Counted from the first letter of the stretch, positions 39,003 to 52,184 are shown. The stretch: DNA of 64,000 nt from Samsonia erythrinae (GCF_004342665.1 NZ_SMBY01000003.1:335188-399187); one strand, 5' to 3'. Numbers and translations are program-made. The notes: a model not told the origin generated them from the letters alone.

Positions 39003-40199
39003 ATGTCCCTGTCCCATATCGCGCAATTCATTCTGGCATTGCTTGTTGTGGCGGCGTTAGCGCTGCTTATCTGCCGCGATCGTAAAAGTATTCGTATTCG
39101 CTTTATTATCCAGCTACTCGTCATCGAAATTCTGCTTGCTTACTTCTTCCTGTACTCAAACATCGGTTTAGGTGCAGTCAAAGGATTCGCCGCGCTATTC
39201 GACAAATTATTGGGATTCGCAGGTCAAGGGACGGACTTCGTATTCGGCGACATGGTCAATAGCGAAAAAAATCTGATCTCCTTTTTCTTTAAAGTCCTCT
39301 GCCCTATCGTCTTTATCTCCGCGCTGATCGGTATCCTGCAATACATTAAAGTGTTGCCCGTCGTTATCCGTATCATCGGTACGATCCTGTCCAAAGTGAA
39401 CGGCATGGGCAAACTGGAGTCGTTTAACGCCGTCAGCTCGCTGATCCTCGGTCAGTCCGAAAACTTCATTGCCTATAAAGACATTCTGGGCAAAATGTCC
39501 GAAAAACGGATGTACACGATGGCGGCAACCGCGATGTCGACTGTTTCGATGTCCATCGTCGGGGCGTACATGTCGATGCTGGATGCGAAATTCGTCGTTG
39601 CCGCGCTGATTCTGAATATGTTCAGTACCTTCATTGTGTTGTCGCTGATTAACCCCTATAAGGCTGGCGAAGAGTCGGAATTGCAGTTGGGTAATCTTCA
39701 CGAAGGCCAGAGCTTCTTTGAAATGCTGGGTGAATACATTCTGGCGGGCTTCAAAGTCGCCGTTATCGTCGCCGCCATGCTGATCGGTTTCATTGCGCTG
39801 ATCGCCGCCATCAACGCCATTTTTAGCGCGATTTTCGGCATCAGCTTCCAGGAAACCCTTGGTTACGTGTTCTATCCGTTTGCCTGGATCATGGGTATTC
39901 CTTCTCACGAAGCGCTTCAGGTCGGCAGCATCATGGCGACCAAGCTGGTGTCGAATGAATTTGTCGCCATGCTGGAATTGCAGAAAGTGGCAGGCGATCT
40001 GTCCCCGCGCAGCGTAGGCATTCTGTCGGTATTCCTGGTGTCCTTCGCCAACTTCTCGTCCATCGGCATTATTGCCGGCGCGATTAAAGGACTGAATGAA
40101 CACCAGGGTAACGTGGTCTCCCGTTTTGGTCTGAAACTGGTCTACGGCTCCACGTTGGTGAGCATCCTTTCCGCCTCCGTCGCGGGTCTGGTGCTGTAA
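39003..40199 (+). CDS. nupC: Nucleoside/proton symporter NupC
   Basis: Concentrative nucleoside transporter, inner membrane, 398 residues from ATG 39003 (TTGGAGC upstream). The sequence follows E. coli NupC closely: [99 protein letters not shown] and [18 protein letters not shown]. Monocistronic with a strong terminator. Confidence 0.95.
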   Translation: MSLSHIAQFILALLVVAALALLICRDRKSIRIRFIIQLLVIEILLAYFFLYSNIGLGAVKGFAALFDKLLGFAGQGTDFVFGDMVNSEKNLISFFFKVLCPIVFISALIGILQYIKVLPVVIRIIGTILSKVNGMGKLESFNAVSSLILGQSENFIAYKDILGKMSEKRMYTMAATAMSTVSMSIVGAYMSMLDAKFVVAALILNMFSTFIVLSLINPYKAGEESELQLGNLHEGQSFFEMLGEYILAGFKVAVIVAAMLIGFIALIAAINAIFSAIFGISFQETLGYVFYPFAWIMGIPSHEALQVGSIMATKLVSNEFVAMLELQKVAGDLSPRSVGILSVFLVSFANFSSIGIIAGAIKGLNEHQGNVVSRFGLKLVYGSTLVSILSASVAGLVL

Positions 40200-40229
40200 C
40201 CCCGCTACGTCAATTCCCCCTCTTTGCTC

Positions 40230-40261
40230 GCCGACCGCGCCTTACGCGGTCGGCGTTTTCC
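40230..40261 (+). terminator. Terminator of nupC
   Basis: GCCGACCGCG CCTTA CGCGGTCGGC followed by GTTTTCC; a 10-bp perfect stem. Confidence 0.9.
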
Positions 40262-40285
40262 TACAAACCCTGACACTTCTTTCAT

Positions 40286-40303
40286 ATTTCCTTCATTTTT
40301 GTC
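40286..40303 (+). promoter_or_regulatory. Candidate BaeR box upstream of mdtA
   Basis: TTTCCTTCATTTTTGTC resembles the BaeR site (core CTCCATNATTGGC), matching about 10 of 13 core bases, 133 bp before mdtA. BaeR, encoded at the end of this cluster, activates mdtABCD in E. coli. Confidence 0.5.
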
Positions 40304-40435
40304 CCGTATCGACTGTTTAAACTAGTAAAATAAGGCTATAGGTCGAATAACATGCGGAAACAGCGCGCAGACAGCGCGAAACATAGACGGGTGTACCGCA
40401 CTTGCCGCGCAATCTGGAGAGAGTAATCCATCACT

Positions 40436-41662
40436 ATGAATGTCAAACGTATCCGACGTCTGCTGATACTTGCCGCAATCTTCGTTACCGTCGTGCTGAT
40501 CTGGCGTTACGTTAGCCCGACGACACCAACCCCTTCCGACACACGCGCTCCCCACGCCACCGGTACGCCGCCTGCGGGCCGCGACGCCGGCGGACGCCGG
40601 AGCGCGATGCGAACGCTGGCGCCCGTACAGGCGGCGCTGACACAGTCCGCCTCCGTCCCCTACTATCTTTCCGGTTTAGGCACCGTCACGGCGGCCAACA
40701 CCGTGACACTGCGCAGCCGGGTGAACGGGCAACTGATGGCGCTACACTTTCAGGAAGGGCAGCAGGTCGAGGCCGGCGATCTGCTGGTGGAAATCGATCC
40801 CCGCCCTTTTCAGGTTGAACTGACGCAGGCGCAGGGACAGTTGGCGAAAGATCGGGCCGTGCTGGCTAACGCCCGTCAGGATTTAGCGCGCTATCAGCAA
40901 CTGGTGAAAACCAACCTGATCTCCCGTCAGGAATTGGATGCACAGATCGCGGCGGTGCGTCAGGCAGAAGGGACGCTAAAAGCCGATGAAGGCGCCGTGG
41001 CCAGCGCCCAGCTCCAGTTGGATTACAGTAAAATCACCGCGCCCATCAGCGGGCGGGTAGGGTTAAAACAGGTCGACGTCGGTAATTATATCACCAGCAG
41101 CGACACCGATGGCCTCGTGGTCATCACGCAAACACATCCTATCGATGTGGTCTTTACCGTGCCGGAAGCGGAGATCGCCACGATCCTTTCTGCGCAAAAA
41201 TCCGGTCAGCCGCTGGTGGAAGCCTGGGATCGCGCCAATCAACACAAACTCGCGCAGGGCAAGCTGCTCAGCATGGATAACCAGATCGACGCCGCCACCG
41301 GCACGATCCGGCTCAAAGCGCGTTTTGAAAATCGGGATGATGCCCTGTTCCCGAATCAGTTCGTCAATATCCGTATGAAGGTCGATATGCTGCAAAATGC
41401 CGTCGTTGCACCGTCGGCCGCCGTACAAATGGGGAATGAAGGCCGCTTCGTCTGGATCCTGAATGACCAAAACGAAGTGAGTAAGCGTCAGGTTACCACC
41501 GGTATTACGTTCGGTCAGTTGGTCGTCATCACCGCCGGGCTGGATGCCGGCGTACACGTCGTGACTGACGGTATCGATCGCCTGACCGAAGGCGCGAAAG
41601 TGGAAGTCGTGCCCTCGGCGCAGACGGAATCCCCCCCTGCGATCGCACCGGAGATCCCCTGA
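40436..41662 (+). CDS. mdtA: Multidrug efflux periplasmic adaptor MdtA
   Basis: Membrane fusion protein of 408 residues that bridges the MdtBC RND pump and TolC. N-terminal anchor/signal ([17 protein letters not shown]), biotinyl-lipoyl half ([38 protein letters not shown] region), helical hairpin (about 130-180), and beta-barrel. The TGA overlaps mdtB (TGATG). Confidence 0.95.
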   Translation: MNVKRIRRLLILAAIFVTVVLIWRYVSPTTPTPSDTRAPHATGTPPAGRDAGGRRSAMRTLAPVQAALTQSASVPYYLSGLGTVTAANTVTLRSRVNGQLMALHFQEGQQVEAGDLLVEIDPRPFQVELTQAQGQLAKDRAVLANARQDLARYQQLVKTNLISRQELDAQIAAVRQAEGTLKADEGAVASAQLQLDYSKITAPISGRVGLKQVDVGNYITSSDTDGLVVITQTHPIDVVFTVPEAEIATILSAQKSGQPLVEAWDRANQHKLAQGKLLSMDNQIDAATGTIRLKARFENRDDALFPNQFVNIRMKVDMLQNAVVAPSAAVQMGNEGRFVWILNDQNEVSKRQVTTGITFGQLVVITAGLDAGVHVVTDGIDRLTEGAKVEVVPSAQTESPPAIAPEIP

Positions 41663-44600
41663 TGCAGGATACCGTTCCAACCCGCGGCGGCGGGCCGTCA
41701 CGCCTGTTTATTCTGCGCCCGGTCGCCACCACGCTGCTGATGCTCGCCATTCTGTTAGCCGGTATTATCGGCTACCGGGCGCTGCCGGTCTCGGCGCTGC
41801 CCGAAGTCGATTACCCGACGATTCAGGTGGTAACGCTGTATCCCGGCGCCAGCCCTGACGTCGTGACATCGGCGATTACCGCCCCGCTGGAGCGGCAGTT
41901 CGGCCAGATGTCCGGCCTCAAACAGATGTCGACGCAGAGCGCGGGCGGCGCCTCAGTCATTACGCTTCAGTTCCAGCTTGAGCTACCGCTGGACGTCGCG
42001 GAGCAGGATGTGCAGGCCGCCATCAACGCCGCGAGCAACCTGCTGCCTAACGACCTGCCTTATCCGCCCACCTACAGCAAAGTGAATCCGGCGGATCCGC
42101 CGATTATGACGCTGGCCGTCACATCTAATGCCATGTCAATGACGCAGGTGCAGGACATGGTGGACAATCGCATCGCGCAGAAAATCGCACAGGTGGCGGG
42201 AGTCGGTCTGGTGTCGCTCGCCGGCGGCCAGCGCCCGGCGGTGCGGGTAAGCTTGAACGCGCCGGCATTGGCGGCTTATGGCCTGACCAGCGAAACCATT
42301 CGTACCGCGATCACCGCCGCCAACGTAAACTCCGCCAAGGGAAGTCTGGATGGGCCGACGCGTTCGATCACGCTCTCCGCCAACGACCAGATGAAATCCG
42401 TTGATGATTACCGCAAGCTGATTGTCGCGTGGAAAAACGGCGCGCCGATACGGCTTCAGGATGTCGCCAGCATCAAACAGGCCGCCGAGAATATCCACCT
42501 CGGTGCCTGGGCGAATCGTCAACAGGCGATCATTATCAACGTTCAGCGTCAGCCGGGCGCCAACGTCATTACCACAACGGACAGTATCCGCGAGATGCTG
42601 CCCGCGCTGAAAGCCAGTCTGCCGAACGCCGTGGAGGTCACGACGCTGACCGACCGCACCACCAGCATCCGGGCTTCCGTTAAAGACGTCCAGTTTGAAC
42701 TGTTGTTGGCGATCGCCCTGGTGGTGATGGTGATTTACCTGTTTCTGCGCAACGCCGTCGCCACCCTGATCCCCAGCGTCGCCGTGCCGCTGTCGCTCAT
42801 CGGCACCTTTGCCGTCATGTATTTTCTCGGCTTTTCCATCAATAACCTTACGCTGATGGCGCTGACCATCGCCACCGGCTTTGTGGTGGATGATGCCATC
42901 GTGGTGATTGAAAACATTGCACGTTATATCGAAAAAGGGGAAAAACCGCTTAATGCGGCGCTAAAAGGCGCAGGAGAAATTGGCTTCACCATCATTTCCC
43001 TGACCTTCTCGCTGATCGCCGTCCTGATCCCGCTGCTGTTTATGGGCGATATAGTCGGGCGTCTGTTCCGCGAGTTCGCCGTCACGCTGGCCGTATCTAT
43101 TCTGATTTCCGGCGTTGTTTCGCTCACGCTCACCCCGATGATGTGCGCGCGCATGCTGAGCCATCAGTCGCTGCGTCAGCAAAACCGTTTTACCCGCGCC
43201 AGCGAGCGCTTCATGACGCGTCTGGTTGACGCCTATGGCATCTGGCTGCGCAAGGTGCTGAACCATCCCTGGCTGACGTTAAGCGTCGCGCTCGGTACGC
43301 TACTGTTGACCATCCTGTTATATATCGCGATCCCCAAGGGGTTTTTCCCGGTACAGGATAACGGCATGATTCAGGGAACGGTGCAGGCGCCGCAGACGGT
43401 TTCGTTCAGTGACATGGCCGATCGTCAACAGCGCGTAGCCTCCATCATCATGAAAGATCCGTCGGTCGAGAGCGTCTCTTCGTTCGTCGGCGTTGACGGC
43501 ACCAATGCGGCGCTGAACGTGGGACGGCTGCAAATCAACCTGAAACCCCTCAGCGAGCGCAGCGAACGCATTCCGGAAATTATCGCCCGTTTACAGCAGC
43601 AAACCGCCCGGCTCCCCGGCGTCCAGCTCTATCTGCAACCGGTGCAGGATCTCACCATCGACACGCAAATCAGCCGCACGCAATACCAGTTTACCTTGCA
43701 GGCGATGTCGCTCGACGAGTTAAGCCTGTGGGTGCCGAAGCTTCTTAGCGAATTGAAAACGCTGCCGCAGTTAGAAGATGTCAGCAGCGACTGGCAAGAC
43801 GGCGCCGCCGTCGCGTATGTCAACGTCGATCGCGATACCGCCAGCCGGCTGGGCATCACGATGTCTCAGGTCGACAGCGCGCTGTACAACGCCTTTGGGC
43901 AGCGGCTGGTTTCCACCATTTATACGCAGGCCAGCCAATATCGCGTGGTGCTGGAACACGACACGACGAGCAACACCGGTCTGGATGCGCTGAATGATAT
44001 ACGCCTCATCAGCAGCGACGGCGGCACGATCCCGCTTCGCAGCATCGCCACAATCGAAGAACGTCAGGGGCCGCTGACGATCAACCATATCGATCAGTTC
44101 CCCTCAACGACATTCTCCTTTAACGTCGCCAGCGGCTACGCGCTGGGCGAGGCGGTTGACGCCATCACCCAAACGGAACGACAGATGGACCTGCCTGCGG
44201 ATATCACCACCCGTTTTCAGGGCAGTACGCTGGCGTTCCAGTCGGCGCTGAGCGGCACCGTGTGGCTGATCATCGCGGCCATCGTCGCCATGTACATCGT
44301 ACTCGGCGTGCTGTACGAGAGCTTTATCCACCCGATTACGATCCTGTCCACCCTGCCGACGGCGGGCGTGGGCGCGCTGCTGGCGCTGATGATAGCGGGG
44401 CGCGATCTGGATGTGATCGCCATTATCGGGATCATTTTGCTCATCGGGATCGTGAAGAAGAACGCCATCATGATGATTGATTTCGCGCTGGCGGCAGAAC
44501 GCGAACAAGGCATGAAACCGTATGACGCCATTTATCAGGCCTGCCTGTTGCGTTTTCGACCGATCCTGATGACCACCATGGCGGCGCTGCTGAGCGCGCT

Positions 44601-44784
44601 ACCGCTGATGCTGAGCACCGGCGTCGGCGCGGAGCTGCGCCAGCCGCTGGGGATCTGTATGGTTGGCGGCCTGATCATGAGCCAGATTTTAACGCTGTTT
44701 ACCACCCCGGTGATTTACCTGCTGTTTGACCGTTTGGCGATACGTTTGCGCCGTGCGGTGCGTCAGGAGGAGGCCGCCGAGTGA
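41662..44784 (+). CDS. mdtB: RND multidrug efflux pump MdtB
   Basis: Inner-membrane RND transporter, 1040 residues, which assembles with MdtC as a B2C heterotrimer exporting bile salts, novobiocin and related compounds. Twelve membrane helices with the proton-relay Asp pair in [14 protein letters not shown] (about 405), porter and docking loops, and the C-terminal [18 protein letters not shown]. Overlaps mdtC by four bases. Confidence 0.95.
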   Translation: MQDTVPTRGGGPSRLFILRPVATTLLMLAILLAGIIGYRALPVSALPEVDYPTIQVVTLYPGASPDVVTSAITAPLERQFGQMSGLKQMSTQSAGGASVITLQFQLELPLDVAEQDVQAAINAASNLLPNDLPYPPTYSKVNPADPPIMTLAVTSNAMSMTQVQDMVDNRIAQKIAQVAGVGLVSLAGGQRPAVRVSLNAPALAAYGLTSETIRTAITAANVNSAKGSLDGPTRSITLSANDQMKSVDDYRKLIVAWKNGAPIRLQDVASIKQAAENIHLGAWANRQQAIIINVQRQPGANVITTTDSIREMLPALKASLPNAVEVTTLTDRTTSIRASVKDVQFELLLAIALVVMVIYLFLRNAVATLIPSVAVPLSLIGTFAVMYFLGFSINNLTLMALTIATGFVVDDAIVVIENIARYIEKGEKPLNAALKGAGEIGFTIISLTFSLIAVLIPLLFMGDIVGRLFREFAVTLAVSILISGVVSLTLTPMMCARMLSHQSLRQQNRFTRASERFMTRLVDAYGIWLRKVLNHPWLTLSVALGTLLLTILLYIAIPKGFFPVQDNGMIQGTVQAPQTVSFSDMADRQQRVASIIMKDPSVESVSSFVGVDGTNAALNVGRLQINLKPLSERSERIPEIIARLQQQTARLPGVQLYLQPVQDLTIDTQISRTQYQFTLQAMSLDELSLWVPKLLSELKTLPQLEDVSSDWQDGAAVAYVNVDRDTASRLGITMSQVDSALYNAFGQRLVSTIYTQASQYRVVLEHDTTSNTGLDALNDIRLISSDGGTIPLRSIATIEERQGPLTINHIDQFPSTTFSFNVASGYALGEAVDAITQTERQMDLPADITTRFQGSTLAFQSALSGTVWLIIAAIVAMYIVLGVLYESFIHPITILSTLPTAGVGALLALMIAGRDLDVIAIIGIILLIGIVKKNAIMMIDFALAAEREQGMKPYDAIYQACLLRFRPILMTTMAALLSALPLMLSTGVGAELRQPLGICMVGGLIMSQILTLFTTPVIYLLFDRLAIRLRRAVRQEEAAE

Positions 44785-47700
44785 AGTTTTTCGCCCTGTT
44801 CATCCACCGCCCCGTCGCGACGCTATTACTGACGCTGGCCATCGCCCTGTGCGGCGTATTGGGCTTTCGCCTGCTGCCGGTGTCTCCGCTGCCGCAGGTG
44901 GATTTTCCCGTCATTCTGGTCAGCGCGTCACTGCCCGGCGCCTCGCCGGAAACGATGGCCTCCGCCGTCGCCACGCCGTTGGAGCGCGCGCTCGGCAGGA
45001 TTGCCGGCGTGAGTGAAATGACCTCCACCAGCGCGCTGGGGAGCACGCGCGTCATTCTGGTGTTTAACCTCGATCGCGACATCAACGGGGCGGCCCGTGA
45101 TGTACAGGCGGCGATCAATGCCGCGCAGACTTTACTGCCTTCCGGCATGCCCAGCCGCCCGACCTACCGCAAGGTCAACCCGTCCGATGCGCCCATTATG
45201 ATCCTGACGCTGACGTCGGACACCTACAATCCGGGGCAACTGTACGATTTTGCCTCTACCCGGCTGGCACAAAAAATCGCCCAGATGGAAGGCGTCGGCG
45301 ATGTTTCCATCGGCGGCGGCTCGCTCCCTGCCGTGCGCGTCGCGCTGAACCCGGTAGCGCTGTTTCATCAGGGGGTTTCGCTCGATGACGTTCGCCAGAC
45401 TATCGCGCAGGCAAACGTGCGCCTGCCGTTGGGCAATGTGGAAAATCATCAGAAAAGCTGGCAGGTGCAAACCAATGACGAGCTAAAAACCGCCGCGGCT
45501 TACGCGCCGTTGGTTATTCGCTACAACAGCGGCGGCGGCGCCGTCCGACTGAGTGATGTCGCGAAGGTGGAGGATTCCGTACAGAACGCCCGCAACGCGG
45601 GGATGAGTAACGCGAAACCGGCGGTTCTGGTGATGATCCGCCGTTCGCCGGATGCCAACATCATTACCACAGTTGACCGCATTCGCGCCGCCATGCCGGA
45701 ACTGCGCGCCAGTCTGCCGGCCGAAGTGCACCTTGACGTGGCGCAGGACCGATCCCCGACCATCCGCGCCTCGCTGGCGGAAGTGGAACAGTCGCTGATT
45801 ATCGCCGTCGTGCTGGTCATTCTGGTCGTCTTTATGTTTCTACGATCCGGACGGGCAACGATTATCCCCGCGCTGGCGGTGCCGGTGTCGCTTATCGGCA
45901 CCTTCGCGGCCATGTACCTGTGCGGTTTCAGCCTGAATAACCTGTCGCTCATGGCGCTTACCGTGGCCACCAGTTTCGTGGTGGATGATGCCATTGTGGT
46001 GCTGGAGAACATTTCCCGCCATATTGAAGCGGGCATGAAGCCGTTACAGGCCGCGCTTCAGGGCGTACATGAAGTGGGCTTTACCGTCTTATCCATGAGT
46101 CTGTCGCTGGTTGCGGTGTTTATTCCGCTATTGATGATGGATGGGCTGTCGGGACGACTTTTCCGTGAATTCGCCGTCACGCTGTCGGTGGCAATCATCA
46201 TCTCGCTGCTGATCTCGCTAACGCTGACGCCGATGCTGTGCGCGCGACTGCTGCGCGCCGTCCCTGAGCGCAGCCAGCCCAATCGGCGCGGTTTCAACCG
46301 CATACTGCTGGGCATACAGCAGGGCTATGGCCGCTCGCTGAAATGGGTGCTTAACCATGCGCGCTGGGTGCTACTCCTGTTGCTGGGGACAATCGCACTC
46401 AATATCTGGCTGTACATCACCATTCCGAAAACCTTTTTCCCGGAACAAGACACGGGCAGATTGATGGGCTTTATTCAGGCCGACCAGAGCATCTCCTTTC
46501 AGGCCATGACGGCGAAGCTCCAGAATTTTATGACCATTGTGCGAAGCGATCCCGCTGTGGATAACGTCACGGGTTTCACCGGCGGCTCACGAACCAACAG
46601 CGGTTCGATGTTTATCTCGCTTAAGCCGCTGTCCGAGCGTGATGTTTCGGCACAGCAGGTAATCGGACGCCTGCGCGTCAAGCTGGCCAGAGAACCGGGA
46701 GCCGACCTGTTTTTAATGCCGGTACAGGACATCCGCATCGGCGGGCGCGAATCCAATGCGGGCTATCAGTACACACTGCTGTCAGACGATTTAAGCGACC
46801 TACGCGCCTGGGAACCCAAAATTCGCGCCGCCTTCAGTAAACTGCCCGAACTGGCCGATGTGAACTCCGATCAGCAGGATAAAGGGGCAGAGATGGCGCT
46901 GACCTACGATCGTGACGCGATGGCGCGACTCGGCATCAGCGTCAGCGACGCCAACGCCCTGCTCAACAACGCCTTCGGGCAGCGCCAGATTTCCACCATT
47001 TACCAGCCATTAAACCAGTATAAAGTGGTGATGGAAGTGGACGATGCCTATACGCAGGACGTCAGTTCGCTGGATAAGATGTTCGTGATCAATCAGGACG
47101 GTCGACCGATCCCGCTCTCTTATTTCGCCCGTTGGCAGCCGATCAATGCGCCGCTATCGGTGAACCATCAGGGGCTGTCCGCCGCCTCGACGATCTCGTT
47201 TAACCTGCCCGAAGGCACCGATCTCTCCCGCGCGACGACGGCAATCGAGAGGACCATGACCGCGCTGGGCGTGCCCTCTTCGGTGCGCGGCCAGTTCTCC
47301 GGCACGGCACAGGCATTCCAGCAGTCGCAATCCTCTCAATTGTTGCTGATACTGGCGGCGATCGTCACTGTGTACATTGTTCTGGGCGTGCTGTATGAAA
47401 GTTACATTCACCCGCTGACGATTCTCTCCACCCTCCCCTCGGCGGGGGTTGGCGCGCTGCTGGCGCTGTTGTGGTTCGACGCCCCCTTTAGTCTGGTGGC
47501 GCTGATTGGCATTATGCTGTTGATTGGTGTGGTAAAAAAGAATGCCATCATGATGGTGGACTTTGCGCTGGTGGCGCAGCGTAGGGGCGGGCTCAGCGCC
47601 GAGGACGCGATTTTTCAGGCGAGTCTGTTGCGTTTCCGCCCGATAATGATGACCACCCTCGCGGCGCTGTTTGGCGCCCTACCGCTGGTGCTGACCAGCG

Positions 47701-47864
47701 GGGACGGCGCGGAGTTGAGGCAACCGCTCGGCATTACGATTGTCGGCGGGCTGGTCATGAGCCAGATCCTCACGTTGTACACCACGCCGGTGGTGTACCT
47801 GTTTTTCGACAAGCTGAGGAGCCGGCGGCGCAAGGCACCGGAGAGGGATGTGTCACTATCGTGA
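44781..47864 (+). CDS. mdtC: RND multidrug efflux pump MdtC
   Basis: RND transporter of 1027 residues, partner of MdtB and the subunit that carries drug. GTG start overlapping the mdtB stop with AGGAGG upstream. Motifs: [63 protein letters not shown]. Unlike E. coli, a 228-bp gap with a palindromic element follows before mdtD. Confidence 0.95.
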   Translation: MKFFALFIHRPVATLLLTLAIALCGVLGFRLLPVSPLPQVDFPVILVSASLPGASPETMASAVATPLERALGRIAGVSEMTSTSALGSTRVILVFNLDRDINGAARDVQAAINAAQTLLPSGMPSRPTYRKVNPSDAPIMILTLTSDTYNPGQLYDFASTRLAQKIAQMEGVGDVSIGGGSLPAVRVALNPVALFHQGVSLDDVRQTIAQANVRLPLGNVENHQKSWQVQTNDELKTAAAYAPLVIRYNSGGGAVRLSDVAKVEDSVQNARNAGMSNAKPAVLVMIRRSPDANIITTVDRIRAAMPELRASLPAEVHLDVAQDRSPTIRASLAEVEQSLIIAVVLVILVVFMFLRSGRATIIPALAVPVSLIGTFAAMYLCGFSLNNLSLMALTVATSFVVDDAIVVLENISRHIEAGMKPLQAALQGVHEVGFTVLSMSLSLVAVFIPLLMMDGLSGRLFREFAVTLSVAIIISLLISLTLTPMLCARLLRAVPERSQPNRRGFNRILLGIQQGYGRSLKWVLNHARWVLLLLLGTIALNIWLYITIPKTFFPEQDTGRLMGFIQADQSISFQAMTAKLQNFMTIVRSDPAVDNVTGFTGGSRTNSGSMFISLKPLSERDVSAQQVIGRLRVKLAREPGADLFLMPVQDIRIGGRESNAGYQYTLLSDDLSDLRAWEPKIRAAFSKLPELADVNSDQQDKGAEMALTYDRDAMARLGISVSDANALLNNAFGQRQISTIYQPLNQYKVVMEVDDAYTQDVSSLDKMFVINQDGRPIPLSYFARWQPINAPLSVNHQGLSAASTISFNLPEGTDLSRATTAIERTMTALGVPSSVRGQFSGTAQAFQQSQSSQLLLILAAIVTVYIVLGVLYESYIHPLTILSTLPSAGVGALLALLWFDAPFSLVALIGIMLLIGVVKKNAIMMVDFALVAQRRGGLSAEDAIFQASLLRFRPIMMTTLAALFGALPLVLTSGDGAELRQPLGITIVGGLVMSQILTLYTTPVVYLFFDKLRSRRRKAPERDVSLS

Positions 47865-47902
47865 CTGAACATGAGTACCAGTAACATGCTAATTTAGGAG
47901 AA

Positions 47903-48010
47903 GTTTCGTGCGCTTAACGTTCGCTGTTTTCTAGTAGCATTCCGAACGCGCCCGACCAAGGGCGCATACGGAAAACATACAGAGAAAAACAAATGTTAAG
48001 CGCACGAAAC
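47903..48010. repeat. 108-bp nested palindromic element between mdtC and mdtD
   Basis: Perfect 16-bp terminal inverted repeats GTTTCGTGCGCTTAAC (47903-47918) and GTTAAGCGCACGAAAC (47995-48010). Inside, TGTTTTCT pairs with AGAAAAACA, TTCCG with CGGAA, and GCGCCC with GGGCGC, giving one long, nested hairpin with bulges. No ORF of note. The architecture resembles a non-coding palindromic repeat or MITE such as those scattered in enterobacterial genomes; it does not match the ERIC sequence I know. Confidence 0.8.
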
Positions 48011-48092
48011 CACCCCGAGATAAAAATATTCGCAATGTGAGGACACCGCCGACGATGCCCACTACATCCAACAAGCCTGAGGGTTATGGAAT

Positions 48093-49490
48093 ATGACCCA
48101 ACCGGCCTCCGTCCGCTGGCAGCTCTGGATTGTCGCCTTTGGCTTTTTTATGCAGACGCTGGATACCACCATCGTGAATACCGCGCTGCCCTCTATGGCC
48201 GCGAGCCTGAATGAAAGCCCGCTGCATATGCATTCGGTCATTGTCTCCTATGTGCTGACCGTCGCGGTGATGCTGCCCGCCAGCGGCTGGCTGGCGGATC
48301 GCCTCGGCGTGAAGAATATCTTTTTTGCCGCCATTCTCCTGTTCACGCTGGGGTCGCTGCTGTGCGCGCGTTCGGAAACGCTGAATGCGCTGCTGATCTC
48401 ACGCGTCATTCAGGGCATTGGCGGCGCGATGATGGTGCCGGTAGGACGCCTGACGGTGATCAAGATCGTCCCGCGCGAACAGTACATGGCCGCCATGACG
48501 TTCGTGACGCTGCCGGGGCAAATTGGCCCACTGGTTGGCCCGGCGCTCGGCGGTTTTCTGGTGGAGTACGCCAGTTGGCACTGGATCTTTCTGATCAATC
48601 TCCCGGTTGGCCTTCTCGGCGCGCTGGCCACCTGGTTCCTGATGCCCAATTACACCCTGAAAACCCAGCGCTTTGATGTCAGCGGTTTTCTGTGGCTCGC
48701 CGTCGGCATGGCGACGCTGACGCTGGCGCTGGACAGCCGCAGTCTGGGGATTGCGCCGATTGTCATCTTCGCGTTAATCGCCATCGGGCTCATCGCGCTC
48801 CTGAGCTACTGGCTGCACGCCCGTCATAACGAACGGGCCTTGTTCAACCTACGTCTGTTTGATACCCACACCTTTTCTATCGGCCTGACCGGCGGGTTAT
48901 TGGCGCGCATCGGCAGCGGCATGTTACCGTTCATGACGCCGCTGTTTTTGCAGTTAGGTGTTGGCCTTTCCCCGTTCCATGCCGGACTGATGATGATACC
49001 GATGGTGCTTGGCAACATGGGCATAAAGCGTGTCGTGGTGCAGATCGTCAACCGCTTCGGCTACCGCCGCGTACTGATCGTCTCCACGCTGCTGTTGGCG
49101 CTGGTCACCGCGCTGTTCGCCTTGGTTGCACTGATGAAATGGATCTGGATGATACCGATTGTGCTGTTCTTCCTCGGCGTGCTGAACGCTATCCGTTTTT
49201 CCACTATGAACACGCTGACGCTGAAAGATCTGCCGGACGCCCTCGCCAGCGGCGGCAATAGCCTGCTGTCGATGACCATGCAGCTATCCACCAGCCTTGG
49301 AGTGAGTATCGCCGGGCTTTTGCTGGGCATCTTTACCCAGCCGCATATCGCGGCGGAAAGCGGAGAACCTCACGCGGTATTTCTCTACACTTATCTCAGC
49401 ATGGCCGCCATCATCGCGTTGCCCGCGCTGATTTTCCACCGCGTCCCAACGGACTTCGCCAAACAGACTACGCTGTCGCGCAAATCGTGA
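48093..49490 (+). CDS. mdtD: MFS transporter MdtD
   Basis: Drug:H+ antiporter-family protein with 14 predicted helices, 465 residues, closely following E. coli MdtD ([42 protein letters not shown] motif [17 protein letters not shown] motif C region). Fourth gene of the mdt cluster; its part in resistance is unclear in E. coli, and iron-citrate export has been proposed. Separated from mdtC by the palindrome. Confidence 0.92.
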   Translation: MTQPASVRWQLWIVAFGFFMQTLDTTIVNTALPSMAASLNESPLHMHSVIVSYVLTVAVMLPASGWLADRLGVKNIFFAAILLFTLGSLLCARSETLNALLISRVIQGIGGAMMVPVGRLTVIKIVPREQYMAAMTFVTLPGQIGPLVGPALGGFLVEYASWHWIFLINLPVGLLGALATWFLMPNYTLKTQRFDVSGFLWLAVGMATLTLALDSRSLGIAPIVIFALIAIGLIALLSYWLHARHNERALFNLRLFDTHTFSIGLTGGLLARIGSGMLPFMTPLFLQLGVGLSPFHAGLMMIPMVLGNMGIKRVVVQIVNRFGYRRVLIVSTLLLALVTALFALVALMKWIWMIPIVLFFLGVLNAIRFSTMNTLTLKDLPDALASGGNSLLSMTMQLSTSLGVSIAGLLLGIFTQPHIAAESGEPHAVFLYTYLSMAAIIALPALIFHRVPTDFAKQTTLSRKS

Positions 49491-49497
49491 GGTCATC

Positions 49498-50865
49498 ATG
49501 AAATTCGGAATCACGGCAAAACTGTTTCTGGCGATATTCGCCACCTGCATGCTGGTACTCATCACCATGCATTGGGGCGTGCGCATCAGCTTTGAGCGCG
49601 GTTTTATTGACTACATCAAGCGCGATAACGAACAGCGGGTTACGCAGTTGCGCGATGCGCTGGCGGAGCAATATCAGCAGCATGGTGACTGGTCATTCCT
49701 CCATAACAATCAGCGTCTGGTCTTCAAAATGCTGCATGCGATGGAACAGAACAGCGACACCAACCACAGAATGCAGGGGTGGCGAGTCCGTCTCTGGGTG
49801 TTGGATACCCATAAACATACGCTGTTTGGCTCTTCCGTTCCGCTACCGAAAGAGGCCCACTGGCGCGCCATTCAGGTTCAGAACCAGACGGTCGGCTGGA
49901 TCGTGGCCTCGCCCGTTGAACGCCTGACCCGCAACGTCGATATCAGTTTCGATCGGCAGCAGCAGCGCACCAGTTGGCTGATCGTCGGTCTTTCGACGCT
50001 ACTCGCCATCATCGCCACCTGGCTGACGGCGCGCGGCCTGCTTGCCCCCGTCAAACGGCTGGTTAACGGCATGCACAGCCTGGCCTCCGGGGATTTCAGC
50101 ACCCGTGTTTCCACAGGCTCGCACGATGAGCTGGGCAAGCTGGCGTTGGATTTCAATCAGCTCGCCAGCACGCTGGAAAAAAACGAACAGTCGCGCCGGG
50201 CATTTATGGCCGATGTCTCACACGAGTTACGCACGCCGCTGGCCGTGCTGAACGGCGAGCTGGAGGCTTTACAGGACGGGGTACGCAAACCCGATGCCCA
50301 CGCGCTACACTCGCTTCAGTCTGAAGTCGCGACACTGACCAAACTGGTTGACGATCTGCATCAGCTCACGCTGTCCGATCGCGGAGCGCTGGCTTATCGC
50401 AAAACATCGGTGGATGTCGTGCAAATCCTGAATATCACTCTTGCCGCATTTCGCGAGCGCTTCCGGAAAAAACAGATCGCGCTGACGACCGACTTCCCTG
50501 ATCGGGCAGGGGTATTTGGTGATCCGGATCGGCTCAGCCAACTGTTTAATAACCTGCTGGAAAACAGCCTGCGCTACACGGATGAGCGCGGTCAACTGTC
50601 TATCTCGCTTGTCCAGCACCATCAACACTGGGCCATCATCTGGCAGGACAGCGCGCCGGGCGTCACCGAAGAGCAGCTCACACGGATTTTCGAACGCTTC
50701 TATCGCGCGGAAAGTTCGCGTAACCGGGCCAGCGGCGGCTCCGGGTTGGGGCTGGCGATCTGTAATAATATCGTTGAGGCACATAACGGACGCCTGTATG
50801 CTGACCCTTCACCACTTGGGGGTGTCATGATTACCGTGGAACTCCCGTCGCATTCACCTGATTAA
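49498..50865 (+). CDS. baeS: Envelope-stress sensor histidine kinase BaeS
   Basis: Inner-membrane sensor kinase of 455 residues: two membrane segments (about 10-28 and 160-178) flanking a periplasmic domain, HAMP linker, H-box [13 protein letters not shown] (phosphorylated H242), N-box [15 protein letters not shown], and ATP lid [10 protein letters not shown]. Senses envelope damage and toxic compounds. baeR follows after 5 bp. Confidence 0.95.
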   Translation: MKFGITAKLFLAIFATCMLVLITMHWGVRISFERGFIDYIKRDNEQRVTQLRDALAEQYQQHGDWSFLHNNQRLVFKMLHAMEQNSDTNHRMQGWRVRLWVLDTHKHTLFGSSVPLPKEAHWRAIQVQNQTVGWIVASPVERLTRNVDISFDRQQQRTSWLIVGLSTLLAIIATWLTARGLLAPVKRLVNGMHSLASGDFSTRVSTGSHDELGKLALDFNQLASTLEKNEQSRRAFMADVSHELRTPLAVLNGELEALQDGVRKPDAHALHSLQSEVATLTKLVDDLHQLTLSDRGALAYRKTSVDVVQILNITLAAFRERFRKKQIALTTDFPDRAGVFGDPDRLSQLFNNLLENSLRYTDERGQLSISLVQHHQHWAIIWQDSAPGVTEEQLTRIFERFYRAESSRNRASGGSGLGLAICNNIVEAHNGRLYADPSPLGGVMITVELPSHSPD

Positions 50866-50870
50866 GAGCC

Positions 50871-51599
50871 ATGACAACCCAATCCGATCGCGCCAGGACA
50901 TCGCCGATTTTGATCGTTGAAGATGAACCTAAACTGGGACGACTGCTGGTGGACTACCTTCAGGCAGCCGATTACGCCACGCACTGGCTGGACAACGGCA
51001 ATGATGTCGTAGAGTGGGTGCGACAGCATTCACCTGCGCTCATCTTGCTGGATTTGATGTTGCCGGGCTGTGACGGCCTGACGCTTTGCCGCACTCTCCG
51101 CCAGTTTTCCAACGTGCCTATCATCATGGTCACTGCCCGTAGCGAAGAGATCGATCGCCTGCTGGGGCTGGAAATCGGGGCCGATGACTATATCTGCAAG
51201 CCGTTCAGCCCGCGTGAAGTCGTCGTGCGCGTCAGAACGCTACTGCGCCGCTGCGGCTGGCAGAACGACGACATGAAAGCCGCTGAAAAAAGCGAAACGG
51301 CCCTGTTGATTGATAAAAATCGCTTTCAGGCCAGCTATCAGGGACAGAACCTTGATCTGACGCCGGCGGAGTTCCGCCTGCTCAGAACCCTCTCCACCGA
51401 GCCTGGCAAGGTGTTTTCGCGCGAAGCCCTGCTGGATCAGCTCTACGACGATTATCGCGTCGTGACCGATCGCACCATCGATAGTCATATTAAAAACCTG
51501 CGTCGCAAACTGGAACAGTTGGATGAAGATACCCCGTTTATCCGCACGGTGTACGGCATTGGCTATCGCTGGGAAGCCGCGTCCTGCCATCTGATTTAA
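50871..51599 (+). CDS. baeR: Response regulator BaeR
   Basis: OmpR-family regulator of 242 residues. Receiver domain with IVEDEP and phosphoacceptor D61 in [10 protein letters not shown], Lys in [11 protein letters not shown], then winged-helix DNA-binding domain ([12 protein letters not shown] ... [11 protein letters not shown] ... VYGIGYRW). Activates the mdt operon and thereby its own gene. Confidence 0.95.
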   Translation: MTTQSDRARTSPILIVEDEPKLGRLLVDYLQAADYATHWLDNGNDVVEWVRQHSPALILLDLMLPGCDGLTLCRTLRQFSNVPIIMVTARSEEIDRLLGLEIGADDYICKPFSPREVVVRVRTLLRRCGWQNDDMKAAEKSETALLIDKNRFQASYQGQNLDLTPAEFRLLRTLSTEPGKVFSREALLDQLYDDYRVVTDRTIDSHIKNLRRKLEQLDEDTPFIRTVYGIGYRWEAASCHLI

Positions 51600-51632
51600 C
51601 CGGCGCATCGTTATCAGGAAGGAACAATAAGT

Positions 51633-52184
51633 ATGACCCCGTTATTTTCCACCGCCACGAAAATTGAGACGCCCCGCCTGCTGTTGCGCCCGCTCTATCG
51701 TGACGACGCGCAGACACTGTTTGCCTTTATGTCCGATCCGGTGGTGATGCGCTTCTGGAATCATCCGCCCTGGCAATGTATCGAACAGGCCTATGATGCA
51801 ATTGACGAATACTGGAGCGCATTGTACGCCGGGCAGTACATGAAGTTAGGTATGGAGGTGAAAGAGAGCGGAGAAATGATCGGCACCTGCGTACTGTTCA
51901 ACCTTGAGATTGGCTCGAAGCGCGCAGAAATTGGCTACTGTCTGGCGACCCATGCGCAAGGGCAAGGCTATATGGCGGAGGCGCTATCGGCCCTGCGGGA
52001 TTTCGCCTTCGGCACGGCAGGCATAAGCCGGCTGGAAGCGGAAATCGACCCGCGAAACCGGGCCTCAGCCAGAACGCTGGAACGACTCGGCTTTACGCAG
52101 GAAGGGGTGCTAAAACAGCGTTGGATCGTAGACGGCGAAATTTCCGACTCTGCGCTATACGGCCTGCTGGCGGCCAAACGCTAG
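51633..52184 (+). CDS. GNAT-family N-acetyltransferase (RimJ/RimL-like)
   Basis: Acetyl-CoA-dependent acetyltransferase of 183 residues. Starts TPRLLLRPLYRDDAQTLFAFMSDPVVMRFW, typical of the RimJ/RimL group, and contains the CoA-binding QGQGYMAEAL (motif A). AAGGAA lies 8 nt upstream. Substrate unknown; members acetylate ribosomal protein N-termini or small amines. Confidence 0.85.
   Translation: MTPLFSTATKIETPRLLLRPLYRDDAQTLFAFMSDPVVMRFWNHPPWQCIEQAYDAIDEYWSALYAGQYMKLGMEVKESGEMIGTCVLFNLEIGSKRAEIGYCLATHAQGQGYMAEALSALRDFAFGTAGISRLEAEIDPRNRASARTLERLGFTQEGVLKQRWIVDGEISDSALYGLLAAKR

Noticed and set aside
39207..40103. Minus-strand frame of 298 residues opposite nupC
   Set aside because: Antisense shadow with His/Asp/Gln-rich composition that mirrors membrane-helix codons; nupC is unequivocal.
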